Shown here one piece after another: positions 34,952 to 44,304 of a stretch of 64,000 nt of DNA (position 1 is its first letter; each line of letters starts with the position of its first letter). Source of the stretch: Flammeovirga agarivorans (GTDB lineage Bacteria; Bacteroidota; Bacteroidia; Cytophagales; Flammeovirgaceae); contig NZ_JABAIL010000006.1 of the NCBI RefSeq assembly GCF_012641475.1, positions 1 through 64,000 on the forward strand, given 5' to 3'. A model generated the notes under the pieces. It made no database searches and was not told the origin of the DNA. It saw only the letters and a list, made by a program, of their open reading frames with translations. The position numbers and the translations under genes are program-made.

Positions 34952-36433
34952 ATGGAATCGAAATTTTTTAAGGCAAGTCTTACAATATTACTTGCGTGTT
35001 TTTTAGCGATGAACGTTTCTGCACAAACTTTAAAAGTTGCAGAGATTTTTACCAACGATATGGTAATCCAAGCAGACAAAGAAATTAGAGTCTGGGGAAA
35101 AGCCGATCCTAAATCTAAGGTTGAAGTTTTATTAGGTAAATCTAAAGTTTCTGTAGAAACAGATAATGAAGGAAAATGGAAAGCGATTCTACCTAAAATG
35201 AAATATGGAGGACCTTATCAGTTAATGGTCAGAAGTAAAGAAACAATCACCCTAAATAACGTAATGGTGGGTGAAGTTTGGTTCTGTGCTGGACAATCAA
35301 ATATGCGTTGGCATGTAAGAGGTTCTAAAAATAAGAAAGAAGAAATTGCTGCTGCCAACCATCCAAATATTCGATTCTTTACAGTACCTGAATCGGGGAT
35401 TGATACGCCTCAGGAAAATTTTAAAACTAAAGTAAAATGGGAAGTTTGTACGCCAGAAAGTGTAGATGATAAATCAGCAGTTGGTTACTTTTTTGGAAGA
35501 AAATTACAGGAAGAATTAAAGGGTGTAGCTATAGGACTGATCGATATTTCTTATGGAGGTTCAAGCATTAGTACCTTTATGGATGCTGAAACAGTTAAAA
35601 ATTCAAAGGCTCCTGAAGGTATTGCAAATAGAAACAAAGGTTTTTTAGCTGCATATGAAAGAAGAATGGAAGAATGGAGAAAGGATACTAGCAAAAAGGA
35701 ACCCTATTACCCAGAAAATTGCTTAGGATCTTTTTGTTACAACTATATGTATCATCCTTTAGTACCGTATTCTGTTAGAGGAACAATTTGGTACCAAGGG
35801 GAGACCAATGCAGGAGAGCCTGATCCTTACGTAGTATGGTTTGGTGAATATGTCAATATGATGAGAGATCGATTTGAGAACGAAGACATGCCTGTTTATT
35901 TTGTACAATTGGCAGGGTTCTTAGGCCGTAAAGGAGCTGAAATGAAATATCCATCTTGGGCAAAGTTTAGATTGGCACAAGCAGAATGTCTGAAACTGGA
36001 AAACACTGGTATGGCAACCGCTTATGATCTTGGAGAAGATTACGATATCCACCCTAAAAATAAGCAAGATGTAGGACTAAGATTATCACTATTGGCACTT
36101 AAAAATACTTATGGTAAAAAAATTGTGGCTGAAGGTCCATCGTATAAAAAATTCAAAATTGATGGAGATAAAGTGGTTATAGAATTTTCTAACGTAGCAA
36201 AAAAACTAGTAGCTTCAACAGGGAAAGACACGATTCATGGGTTTATGTATGAAACTTCTCCGGGAGTTTATGAAGATGTAGAAGCAAAAATCATAAGTAA
36301 AAATAAGATTGAAGTACCCTATAAAGAAGCTACGTTATACTTCTCATATAAAAACTATGACGTTATAGAATTGTATAATAGTGAGAATTTGCCTGTGTAT
36401 CCATTTAAGGTATCTATCAATTCAACGATGTAA
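34952..36433 (+). CDS. Sialate-O-acetylesterase-like (SASA) esterase
   Basis: A 493-residue exported esterase of the SGNH/SASA family. The signal peptide (1-24, MNVSAQ) precedes a small beta domain (about 25-105). The catalytic part starts at GEVWFCAGQSNM with Ser116 and continues with ISYGGSSISTF, GTIWYQGETNAGEP and the region around DIHPKNKQDVGLRLS, which probably supplies the Asp/His pair. Enzymes of this type remove O-acetyl groups from sialic acid or plant and algal polysaccharides. With the esterase at 25.2 kb it suggests that the target glycan is acetylated. Confidence 0.88.
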   Translation: MESKFFKASLTILLACFLAMNVSAQTLKVAEIFTNDMVIQADKEIRVWGKADPKSKVEVLLGKSKVSVETDNEGKWKAILPKMKYGGPYQLMVRSKETITLNNVMVGEVWFCAGQSNMRWHVRGSKNKKEEIAAANHPNIRFFTVPESGIDTPQENFKTKVKWEVCTPESVDDKSAVGYFFGRKLQEELKGVAIGLIDISYGGSSISTFMDAETVKNSKAPEGIANRNKGFLAAYERRMEEWRKDTSKKEPYYPENCLGSFCYNYMYHPLVPYSVRGTIWYQGETNAGEPDPYVVWFGEYVNMMRDRFENEDMPVYFVQLAGFLGRKGAEMKYPSWAKFRLAQAECLKLENTGMATAYDLGEDYDIHPKNKQDVGLRLSLLALKNTYGKKIVAEGPSYKKFKIDGDKVVIEFSNVAKKLVASTGKDTIHGFMYETSPGVYEDVEAKIISKNKIEVPYKEATLYFSYKNYDVIELYNSENLPVYPFKVSINSTM

Positions 36434-36635
36434 ACTAAAGCAATTATTGGAGGTAGTAGAGTACTGTCATATATCATCAAATAGCTTCTATAGTATTGAA
36501 AACTTATCTTTTCGATGATTAAAAGTTGTCTGATAGATATGTTACTAACGAAAGCAAGATAAGAGCAAAAGTAAGTCTTACGATATCTCTAAAATTGTAT
36601 TGTGATTATTTTTTCAAGCGAAAGCAAATTAAAGT

Positions 36636-38468
36636 ATGAAAAAGATATTATTAGCCGCAACATTTATTCTGACTTCTCTTTTTGTCTTCGGACAGAAAAA
36701 GGAGAAAGGTATGGACGAGCTTTGGGGAGAAAATTCAGAAAAAGCCAACTATACAAATAAAGACTACCAATGGTATAAAGAAGCAAAATTTGCTATGTTT
36801 ATTCATTGGGGGTTATATTCTGAATTAGCAGGTGAATATGAAGGAAAAAGATATTATGGGATCAATGAATGGATTATGCGTAGAGCAGCCATTAAAACAG
36901 AAGATTACCGTAAACTTGCAGATACTTTTAATCCAGTAAATTTCGATGCTGAAGAGGTGGCTCAATTGGCAGTAGATGCCGGAATGAAGTATTTAGTAAT
37001 TACAGCTAAACACCATGATGGTTTCGCCTTATTTGATTCAAAAGTAAGTGATTACAATATTACAAATACTCCATATAAGAAAGATATTGTTAAGCAGTTA
37101 GCTAAAGCATGTAAGAAAAAAGGAATCCGTTTTGGTTTCTACTATTCTCAGATGCAAGACTGGAATGAAAAAGATGGTTTTGGAAATACATGGGAATTCA
37201 ACGCAGATGAAGCTAACGTTCAAAAATACATGGAAGAAAAGGCACTGCCTCAAGTGAAAGAGTTAGTGACAAACTATGGTGATATTGGATGTATTTTCTT
37301 CGATACTCCAGGTCCAATAAAACATGAGCAAGTATTGGAGTTGAAAGCTTTAGTAGATAAATACCAACCAGATTGTTTAATTAACAGTAGAATTGGTAAA
37401 GGTCTTGGTGACTTCAAAACGTTAGGTGATAATGAGATACCTTCAGAACCTGTCGAAGGACTTTGGGAAACTTGTGATACACACAACAATACTTGGGCGT
37501 ATAGCAAATTGGACTTCAACTGGAAAACGCCAAAAGAAGTTGCTCATAGACTTATCGATGTGATATCTAAAGGAGGAAACTACTTATTCAATATAGGTCC
37601 TAAAGGAGACGGATCTGTTCCTGAAGTTTCTGCAATGATTTTAAGAGAAACGGGTAAGTGGTTGAAGAAATATGAAGAAGCAATCTATGGTACAGATGCG
37701 ATGTATTTAGGTGGTCAAACTCAGTTTGCGGCAACACAAAAAGGTAATAAAATGTATTTGTTTATTAAGGAGTGGCCGAAAGACAATAAGATTTACTTAC
37801 CAAAGTTTAAATCAGGGGTGAAGAAAGCCTATTTTATGGATGATAATTTAGCGGTGACTACAACTAATTTAGAATCAGCTACTCTAGTCAATTTCCTATT
37901 AAGAATGCCAGATCCTGTAGCTTCTGTTATTGTGGTTGAGTTTGATGGAAAACCTGAACTTAATGCAGATAAAGTATTTAATACAGGACTGACAACGAAG
38001 TTGTTACCTCACGAAGCAAAACTTACTGCTTGTACTTCTGAAAAAATCAGATGGATGGAAATTTTTGGTGATTGGCATGCCGTTCCATCGATTATGAAGT
38101 GGGAAGGCAAAGGCAGTAAAGCAGAATGGGAAGTAAACGTTCCAAAAGAAGGAATGTATACAGTAACATTAAATTATGCTTGTACTGAAGCTGCGGATAT
38201 GCAAGAAGGAATTCTTACTATTAATGATACAGAATATCTGTTTGTACCAACGTACAGTGGTGATAAAAAGCAAATTGAAAACAAGTTCGAGAAGAGAAGC
38301 ATTCGCGTTTTCAAAGACAGAAAAATCGGAGTAGTTAATTTCGATAAAAAGGGAAAACAGACGATCTCTATCACATTAAATAGTGATAATGCGTCAAATT
38401 GGATTGATCTTGCGTCAGTGAGTTTTGAACCAATTATCCCTGTAGAGGATAACCAAATTTCCAACTAA
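36636..38468 (+). CDS. GH29 alpha-L-fucosidase
   Basis: A 610-residue exported exo-fucosidase. After a signal peptide (1-20) the GH29 barrel starts at WYKEAKFAMFIHWGLYSELAG (split at about residue 60). Landmarks are AGMKYLVITAKHHDGFALFDS (about 113-133, with the His-His pair), FGFYYSQMQDWN (about 166-177) and IFFDTPGP with the nucleophile Asp223. The segment GGNYLFNIGPKGDGSVPE follows (about 312-329). A C-terminal region (about 470-600) looks like a carbohydrate-binding beta-sandwich (TVTLNYACTEAADMQ). It releases terminal alpha-L-fucose, the main sign that the target glycan contains fucose. Confidence 0.93.
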   Translation: MKKILLAATFILTSLFVFGQKKEKGMDELWGENSEKANYTNKDYQWYKEAKFAMFIHWGLYSELAGEYEGKRYYGINEWIMRRAAIKTEDYRKLADTFNPVNFDAEEVAQLAVDAGMKYLVITAKHHDGFALFDSKVSDYNITNTPYKKDIVKQLAKACKKKGIRFGFYYSQMQDWNEKDGFGNTWEFNADEANVQKYMEEKALPQVKELVTNYGDIGCIFFDTPGPIKHEQVLELKALVDKYQPDCLINSRIGKGLGDFKTLGDNEIPSEPVEGLWETCDTHNNTWAYSKLDFNWKTPKEVAHRLIDVISKGGNYLFNIGPKGDGSVPEVSAMILRETGKWLKKYEEAIYGTDAMYLGGQTQFAATQKGNKMYLFIKEWPKDNKIYLPKFKSGVKKAYFMDDNLAVTTTNLESATLVNFLLRMPDPVASVIVVEFDGKPELNADKVFNTGLTTKLLPHEAKLTACTSEKIRWMEIFGDWHAVPSIMKWEGKGSKAEWEVNVPKEGMYTVTLNYACTEAADMQEGILTINDTEYLFVPTYSGDKKQIENKFEKRSIRVFKDRKIGVVNFDKKGKQTISITLNSDNASNWIDLASVSFEPIIPVEDNQISN

Positions 38469-38574
38469 ATACATATCATAGCAAGGTATTAGTGATATCT
38501 AAAAGGTAATACTGATATCTTGCTTGAATTTTTTTATTAGATTGTATTGGGATGTCTTTGAACCACCTCATGTT

Positions 38575-41001
38575 ATGAAAAGAATTGCAGTATTATTTTT
38601 TTTCTGTTTTTATTTAATATCAACTACTTATGCCCAATTGCCCGATGAATTGTGGCAATATGCTGGGACGAATACGTATATGTATTTTGAAAATGATATT
38701 TATAAAAACTCTCGTTTCTTTATGCAAACGGATAATCATTTTTTAACCTTCAATTATAAAAACTTTACTCTAGAACAACTTCGCCTAATCAATCAAGATG
38801 AAATAGGAAAAAACTATCTGGACAAGGAACAAAAAGAACCTTTGGACCTCTTATCCATGTTTGTAGAAATCAAAGGAACTAAATATAAAATAGTTCGTTT
38901 GGAGGATGAACAAAACTACGCTGGAGAACTTATTGAAAGTGGTAAGTTTTATCAACGAAGATATTATACAGATCTAAAATTAGAGAACGGTCCTGAGGTA
39001 AAGCTTTCCTTCGAAATATATACTTGGAATGATGTCTTAGGGTTCAAACTAATCTTTGATGAGGGTAAAATACCTATGGACAATAGTAAACTGATTATAG
39101 AATTAAAGCTTCCAGAAGATCAGTATAGTATTAAAAGCAAAAAAGGTCAGATTATCGCGAAAGCGAAAAACGGAAAGTCTTGGTTGCTTGAAAATCAGAT
39201 AAATACTAATAAAGTATCAAAGGATAAAGGCGTACTCATTGCTGAAACAGCAGTGACAAATAAAGTGGCTAACCTTATTTTACATAGTGCAACATCTAAT
39301 GAAGGAAAAGTAAATATTACTGCTTCGGATCTAAATAATACACATAAAGAGGTGGTAGTGAAAAAGGATGTTGAACAACAGGCTACTGTTATCTCATTAA
39401 ACGATACTTTCAAACCTGTTGATGGTATGGAAAGAGTGGCATTGACATTAGAAAATACATCAGACAAACCACAATTACAGCGGTTAATCTTTCAAAGATT
39501 GAAAAGTGTAAGAGCTATAACAGGAGTGTCTATCATTTTAAGAGACAAAGAAGGCCATCCAACAGGTATACCCATTCAGATTTCTAAAAACTGGCATGGA
39601 CAGAAAAATACTTGGTTTAAGTTTAGGGGACCATGGCTGAGGGCTTATACAATGGTAAGTCTTCCACCAAATTCTACAGTAGAACTAGAACTTTCGAAAG
39701 TTTCAGGATTCTGGGGAACATTACCAGCTGTTTCTCATAACCAATTATCCTTAACAGGATGGGGAAAAAAGAGAATTGGTAATCATCAGCTTTGGGACCA
39801 GACAGCAATGGGTGCCTTTGGCGAAAGTATTTGTTATGAACCGGACGGGGGACAGGCAAATACGTTAATTACAGACGTTAGGCCATTTTTAATAAAAAGT
39901 GATGACGACAGTAAAATAGGCCCTAGGAAGTGGAGTTGGACTCCCAATGTGGGGGGAGGAGACTTTATGCGTGTTTACGATGAAAAAGGAACAAAACATA
40001 AGATCAAGAGAATCAAATCACATATAAAACGTAATTGTCCCAACCTTACTGAGGTAACCTATACTGGAGTTACAAGCGATGATGCAGCAAATTATAGTTT
40101 GACAGCTAGCATTATGCGAAATGATGATTATGTAAGAGGTGTCTACACCCTAGAGGTTGAAGTAAATGATACTTTTAATTTTGATCGATTAGCATTAGCA
40201 CAGTTTGGTTCAGAGACTTATTCTTATTCTGTTGAAAATAAGATAGCATGGGGCAACGCTGAAGGATTGATTAAAGAAATGAACAACATTCACAAGGAAA
40301 AGCAATACACAAATAAGGACCTTATCATTGAAGGTAAAAACCCTTGGTTTAGCATGCATGAAGCAAAAAACATGGAAAGTAATAATTATGCTGTATGGGG
40401 AAATAAGGGTGTAGTACTGAAAGAATGGTCGGCTAAAATTGGAGGGCAGAAAATAGCACCAAGATTTTCTACCTATTCATCTAGTAAGACAAGAGCCAAA
40501 GAGCCGGTTACTTTAGTAGAAGTGAATTTACCTTCTGATATAAAACAGTTACATAAAGGGGATAAAATTAGAATGGTGATGGAGCTTTGTGTCTTCCCAC
40601 AGGAAGCTAAAAGTTATTATGGAACTAATGAAGAGTTTAGAAAAGCACTAGTGAAAGATGAGAACACTTGGCGATTAATGTGGAGAGAATCTTTGCAAAA
40701 CGATGTAAAAGTGAAGGTCAAGAAAGGGAAAGTTGTTCGTAACTATCCGTTGAAGATTCAAGCAAAAAACAATGAGGTGAGCGTGGATCTTGCTAATGGA
40801 TTAGGGTATGTGCCTGTAACAGTTTCTAATCTATCGGACTATAAAGACTTTAATTTTACTTTTAAATACGAAGGAAAAGAAATAGTTTTTGATCAAGAGC
40901 GATTCGGTAATGACTATTACCAGGTGGATTATGATCCAACAAATAAGACATGGGAGGTCACTTTTTCAGTACCTACAGATAATCATTCATTAGAAAACTA
41001 A
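38575..41001 (+). CDS. Large secreted protein of unknown family (candidate glycan-active enzyme)
   Basis: The ATG at 38575 begins a signal peptide (MKRIAVLFFFCFYLISTTYA), so I prefer it to the TTG at 38524; the protein has 808 residues. The mature part is beta-rich with no family I recognise. Notable are the tryptophan/aromatic-rich middle (about 345-430: KNWHGQKNTWFKFRGPWLRAY, TGWGKKRIGNHQLWDQTAMG) and a Gly-rich run WTPNVGGGDFMRVYD (about 462-476), which look like a carbohydrate-binding cleft. It follows the fucosidase by about 100 bases and has a terminator after it. A new hydrolase, lyase or binding protein are all possible. Confidence 0.7.
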   Translation: MKRIAVLFFFCFYLISTTYAQLPDELWQYAGTNTYMYFENDIYKNSRFFMQTDNHFLTFNYKNFTLEQLRLINQDEIGKNYLDKEQKEPLDLLSMFVEIKGTKYKIVRLEDEQNYAGELIESGKFYQRRYYTDLKLENGPEVKLSFEIYTWNDVLGFKLIFDEGKIPMDNSKLIIELKLPEDQYSIKSKKGQIIAKAKNGKSWLLENQINTNKVSKDKGVLIAETAVTNKVANLILHSATSNEGKVNITASDLNNTHKEVVVKKDVEQQATVISLNDTFKPVDGMERVALTLENTSDKPQLQRLIFQRLKSVRAITGVSIILRDKEGHPTGIPIQISKNWHGQKNTWFKFRGPWLRAYTMVSLPPNSTVELELSKVSGFWGTLPAVSHNQLSLTGWGKKRIGNHQLWDQTAMGAFGESICYEPDGGQANTLITDVRPFLIKSDDDSKIGPRKWSWTPNVGGGDFMRVYDEKGTKHKIKRIKSHIKRNCPNLTEVTYTGVTSDDAANYSLTASIMRNDDYVRGVYTLEVEVNDTFNFDRLALAQFGSETYSYSVENKIAWGNAEGLIKEMNNIHKEKQYTNKDLIIEGKNPWFSMHEAKNMESNNYAVWGNKGVVLKEWSAKIGGQKIAPRFSTYSSSKTRAKEPVTLVEVNLPSDIKQLHKGDKIRMVMELCVFPQEAKSYYGTNEEFRKALVKDENTWRLMWRESLQNDVKVKVKKGKVVRNYPLKIQAKNNEVSVDLANGLGYVPVTVSNLSDYKDFNFTFKYEGKEIVFDQERFGNDYYQVDYDPTNKTWEVTFSVPTDNHSLEN

Positions 41002-41015
41002 GACAATAAACAGAT

Positions 41016-41056
41016 ACAAAAGACTTACTTATACACCTTTAAAGTGAGTCTTTTGT
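41016..41056 (+). terminator. Terminator after the large unknown protein
   Basis: The arms ACAAAAGACTTACTT and AAGTGAGTCTTTTGT (one T-G pair) form a 15-base stem 15 bases past the stop at 41001. Confidence 0.82.
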
Positions 41057-41373
41057 AAACAAATAATACTAATTGTATTACAATTAACTCTCAACTTAGT
41101 TATTGATAATTAAAGTATTATCAATGTTAAAACTAGACCAATAACTTATTTAATATACTAGGAATTGTAAGTGTAATATTACTATCAGTAGGGATATACT
41201 ATTCTGTATCTCAAACTAATAAGTAACATTGAGTGTAAACCGTAATTATAAAGAATAATAGACAGACATCATTCACTTAAACAAACATTTTATTTAAGTG
41301 ATTATCGATAGAAGCATATACATTTAATTTTTAGAAGAAAAGTTAAAAAGTAATTATTATTAATAGTCATTAT

Positions 41374-41411
41374 ACACAAGTTGAACACTGTTCTGCTTGT
41401 GTTTTTTTTTG
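41374..41411 (+). terminator. Orphan intrinsic terminator in a long gap
   Basis: The stem ACACAAG / CTTGTGT is followed by nine T (41402-41410). The gene upstream already ends at its own terminator (41016-41056), so this one may close a small untranslated RNA or serve as a backup. In the rest of 41002-41820 I see no gene; a short inverted repeat CACTTAA / TTAAGTG lies near 41274-41302. Confidence 0.6.
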
Positions 41412-41820
41412 CTCATTAGGTATTTTTCATCTATTATCACCGTTGTTATATTTTTCACTTGAACTTTAATAGCATCTGTTATTTTTAAGCGTATGTTAAG
41501 CTTATTGTTATCTTAAAATAGTTCAAATTTTATCATTTAGATAGTTACCCTATTTATTGAGTTAATGCTTTGAAATAACAATTTAGCACTAGCTAACACT
41601 TATCTTACTTGTGAATTATATTAGTACAAAATTGATAGAAATACACTCTAAATACTATAAAATAGCTTGTTTTTAGAGTTGATAGATGAAGACAAACTTT
41701 TGAAAGATGTATAATTTACAGTTAAAATAGGATTTATGATATTGCGTTTATGATCAAGGAATGAAATTGAAAATATTATAATTGATCACTCTTAATATCA
41801 TGAATTAATACTTACTAAAT

Positions 41821-43341
41821 ATGAACAAGACATTTACTATTTACTCTTTTACGCTGTTCTTATTTTTACCTCTTTGTACTTGGGCGAACAACTTACAAAT
41901 TGGTGACATTACGCTCACAAGAAATAATGATGGTAGCCAGTCTGCTCAGATTTCATTTTCTGTAGATTGGGAGAATTCTTGGCGAGTAAATAGTGGTCAG
42001 AATAACTGGGATGCAGTCTGGTTATTTGTAAAGTTTAAAAATCAAGATAGTGATTACTGGCAGCATGCAACATTAAGTAATGGGAGTGGTCATACAGCTG
42101 ATAATGGAGGTCAAATTGATACTTCAAATGATACTGGAGATGGTTATGCACAAGGGGCATTTCTCTACAGTTCATCTACCAAGACACAAGGAGCGGCAGA
42201 TTATGAAGTGTCTCTACGTTGGGAGTATGGTGTAGATCAGCAAGGCGAAGGAGATCTATTCGAAATCAATGTATACGGTATTGAAATGGTATATGTACCT
42301 CAAGGTAGATATTCTTTAGGAACCGGAGGGGGTGAGAATAACACATTCTATTTAAGGTATAATGATGGAGGTTCAAAAGATAAACCTTATGTAGTATCTA
42401 CAGAAGATGCGATTACAGTAGGTACTGAGTATGGAAATTTACATTGGGATCTTATAGGACCAGTTCCTGGAGACTGGAATAGTGGAACCATACCTGCGGC
42501 TTTTCCAAAAGGGTATCAGAGTTTCTATTGTATGAAATATGAAGTGACCCAAGGGCAATATGCCGACTTCTTAAATACTTTGACAAGTGATCAGGTAGGA
42601 GAAAATGATTACCCTGTAACAGTTTATAATGGAACAAATAGGAATGGTTTAAGACAAATAGGTGATGAGTTTACATCTGATCATCCATATCTACCATTAT
42701 TCTATTCAAGTCATAAGCTATTATTTAATTATCTGGATTGGGCATGTTTGAGACCAATGACCGAATTTGAATATGAAAAGGCCTGTAGAGGTACTGAAGA
42801 TCCAGTGGCTCGAGAGTTTTCTTGGGGTACAAGTTTAGTTTCTACAGATGACTATTCGATTACTGATAATGATTTATCCTCAGAATACATTAGTGCCAAT
42901 TACTCAGATACTGATGTAAATGCTTCTACAGGAAATTCGACTATTGATGAAAATAACGACGTGGTTCTTGGACCAACAAGGGTTGGTATTTTCGCAACAA
43001 GTACTTCTAATAGAATCGAAGCAGGAGCATCATACTATGGTATCATGGATATGACGGGTAATGTATGGGAAATGGTGATAACGGTATCTTATGAAGAAGG
43101 ACATAGTTTTGATGGTTCACATGGAAATGGGAATCTAGATAATATAGGAAATTACACTATTTCTGGATGGCCAAATATTTCCGCGAGTAATCCAGCTACA
43201 GGAATTAGAGGAGGTAGTTTTGAAAATACTCAAGATAGAGCTTACATATCTGCAAGAGGTTATATAGGTGAGGATTTTTCAACTTCATCGGGAAGAAGTT
43301 TTGTTGGCGGTAGAGGAGTTAGAACAGCACCTAATAACTAA
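41821..43341 (+). CDS. SUMF1/FGE-fold exported protein, without the FGE catalytic cysteines
   Basis: A signal peptide (1-22) and a beta-sandwich (about 24-150, LQIGDITLTRNNDGSQSAQI) precede a SUMF1-like domain (about 155-505). Its landmarks are MVYVPQGRYSLGTGGG, YCMKYEVTQGQYADFLNTL, LRPMTEFEYEKACRG, MDMTGNVWEMV and GIRGGSFENTQDRAYISARG. In true formylglycine-generating enzymes the copper-binding cysteine pair lies in the region after GGS; here that segment has none. So it is unlikely to mature the sulfatases and is probably a structural or binding relative. A 14-base gap to the next gene indicates an operon. Confidence 0.82.
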   Translation: MNKTFTIYSFTLFLFLPLCTWANNLQIGDITLTRNNDGSQSAQISFSVDWENSWRVNSGQNNWDAVWLFVKFKNQDSDYWQHATLSNGSGHTADNGGQIDTSNDTGDGYAQGAFLYSSSTKTQGAADYEVSLRWEYGVDQQGEGDLFEINVYGIEMVYVPQGRYSLGTGGGENNTFYLRYNDGGSKDKPYVVSTEDAITVGTEYGNLHWDLIGPVPGDWNSGTIPAAFPKGYQSFYCMKYEVTQGQYADFLNTLTSDQVGENDYPVTVYNGTNRNGLRQIGDEFTSDHPYLPLFYSSHKLLFNYLDWACLRPMTEFEYEKACRGTEDPVAREFSWGTSLVSTDDYSITDNDLSSEYISANYSDTDVNASTGNSTIDENNDVVLGPTRVGIFATSTSNRIEAGASYYGIMDMTGNVWEMVITVSYEEGHSFDGSHGNGNLDNIGNYTISGWPNISASNPATGIRGGSFENTQDRAYISARGYIGEDFSTSSGRSFVGGRGVRTAPNN

Positions 43342-43355
43342 CAACTACTGTCATT

Positions 43356-44270
43356 ATGATAAAATTAAAGAAGTTAGTTGGATGGATAATTTTCCTTATA
43401 TGTAGTACATATAATGTAAATGCCCAAGATATTTTTTCTGGGGGGTCGGGGTCAGGAGATGATCTTAGCTATTTGAAAGAGTCGGGTAGTATAGTATCCG
43501 CCAGTATTTTTGGTGGAGGTAGCGGTGCAGGAGACGATTTAAGTCACTTGGAGGAAACGGGTAGTGTGGCTACAGGAGATATTTTTAGTGGAGGTAATGC
43601 TTCAGGTTATGATTTAAGCTCAGCGACAAATCAGTCCATAACAACTCCCGATCTCTCGAATGAGATTTATAAAGGTGGTCAATCAAAAGGAGATGATTTT
43701 AGCCATTATGAGGCGGAAGACCCTCTTGAACAAATGGATCTTCCCATTGAATTGGCAGATTTCGAAGTTGTTAAACAAGAGAACAGGGCCATTATCAAAT
43801 GGATAACGTTAACGGAAATCAACAATGATTATTTTATACTGGAAAGATCTAAAGAAGGGAAAAATTGGCAGGAAATAATGAGAATTGATGGTCAGGGTAA
43901 TTCTTCAATATCACAAAAGTATGAAGTAGAGGATACCTCTCCGATTAGAGGGCAGTCTTTTTACAGATTAAGAAATGTTGATTTTGATGGCACTATTCAC
44001 TATTCGGATATTCGATCATTTATCAATGATACGTTAGATGATTTCGAGCTTCTTGCTTACCCCAATCCATTTATAGATGAATTTACATTAGTATTAGATG
44101 AAGCGTATCATTCTAAAATAGAAATGTATGCAATAGATGGTAAGAGGATCAACTTTGATGTTCTTCAATCTGATGATAGAAAAATAAAACTATCACTACC
44201 AGAATTAAGAAAAGGAGTTTACCTAATAAAGGTAGCTTCAAAAAGTACTTTAATACTTATGAAAAAGTAA
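43356..44270 (+). CDS. Secreted protein with IFxGGxxxGDDLS repeats and T9SS sorting domain
   Basis: A signal peptide (1-23) is followed by four short repeats: residues 26-38, 51-63, 76-88 and 104-116, consensus IFSGGSGSGDDLS, at a 25-residue period (28 for the last). The glycine/aspartate pattern is reminiscent of calcium-binding turns. Residues 130-215 form a fibronectin-like or similar beta domain (ELADFEVVKQENRAIIKW). The end (about 228-304) is a type IX secretion sorting domain (LLAYPNPFIDEFTL ... GVYLIKVASKSTLILMKK). It would be carried across the outer membrane and attached to the surface. It is paired with the SUMF1-like gene, a combination I believe recurs in Bacteroidota but whose role is not known. 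Confidence 0.8.
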   Translation: MIKLKKLVGWIIFLICSTYNVNAQDIFSGGSGSGDDLSYLKESGSIVSASIFGGGSGAGDDLSHLEETGSVATGDIFSGGNASGYDLSSATNQSITTPDLSNEIYKGGQSKGDDFSHYEAEDPLEQMDLPIELADFEVVKQENRAIIKWITLTEINNDYFILERSKEGKNWQEIMRIDGQGNSSISQKYEVEDTSPIRGQSFYRLRNVDFDGTIHYSDIRSFINDTLDDFELLAYPNPFIDEFTLVLDEAYHSKIEMYAIDGKRINFDVLQSDDRKIKLSLPELRKGVYLIKVASKSTLILMKK

Positions 44271-44304
44271 CATAGACCTTTAAGACTTACTAGAAATTAA
44301 GACA

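Noticed and set aside
38524-38574. TTG start for the large unknown protein
   Set aside because: The ATG at 38575 begins directly at the signal peptide.
41821-43341. Sulfatase-maturing enzyme (FGE)
   Set aside because: SUMF1 fold is present but the segment after GGS, where the catalytic cysteines should be, has none.
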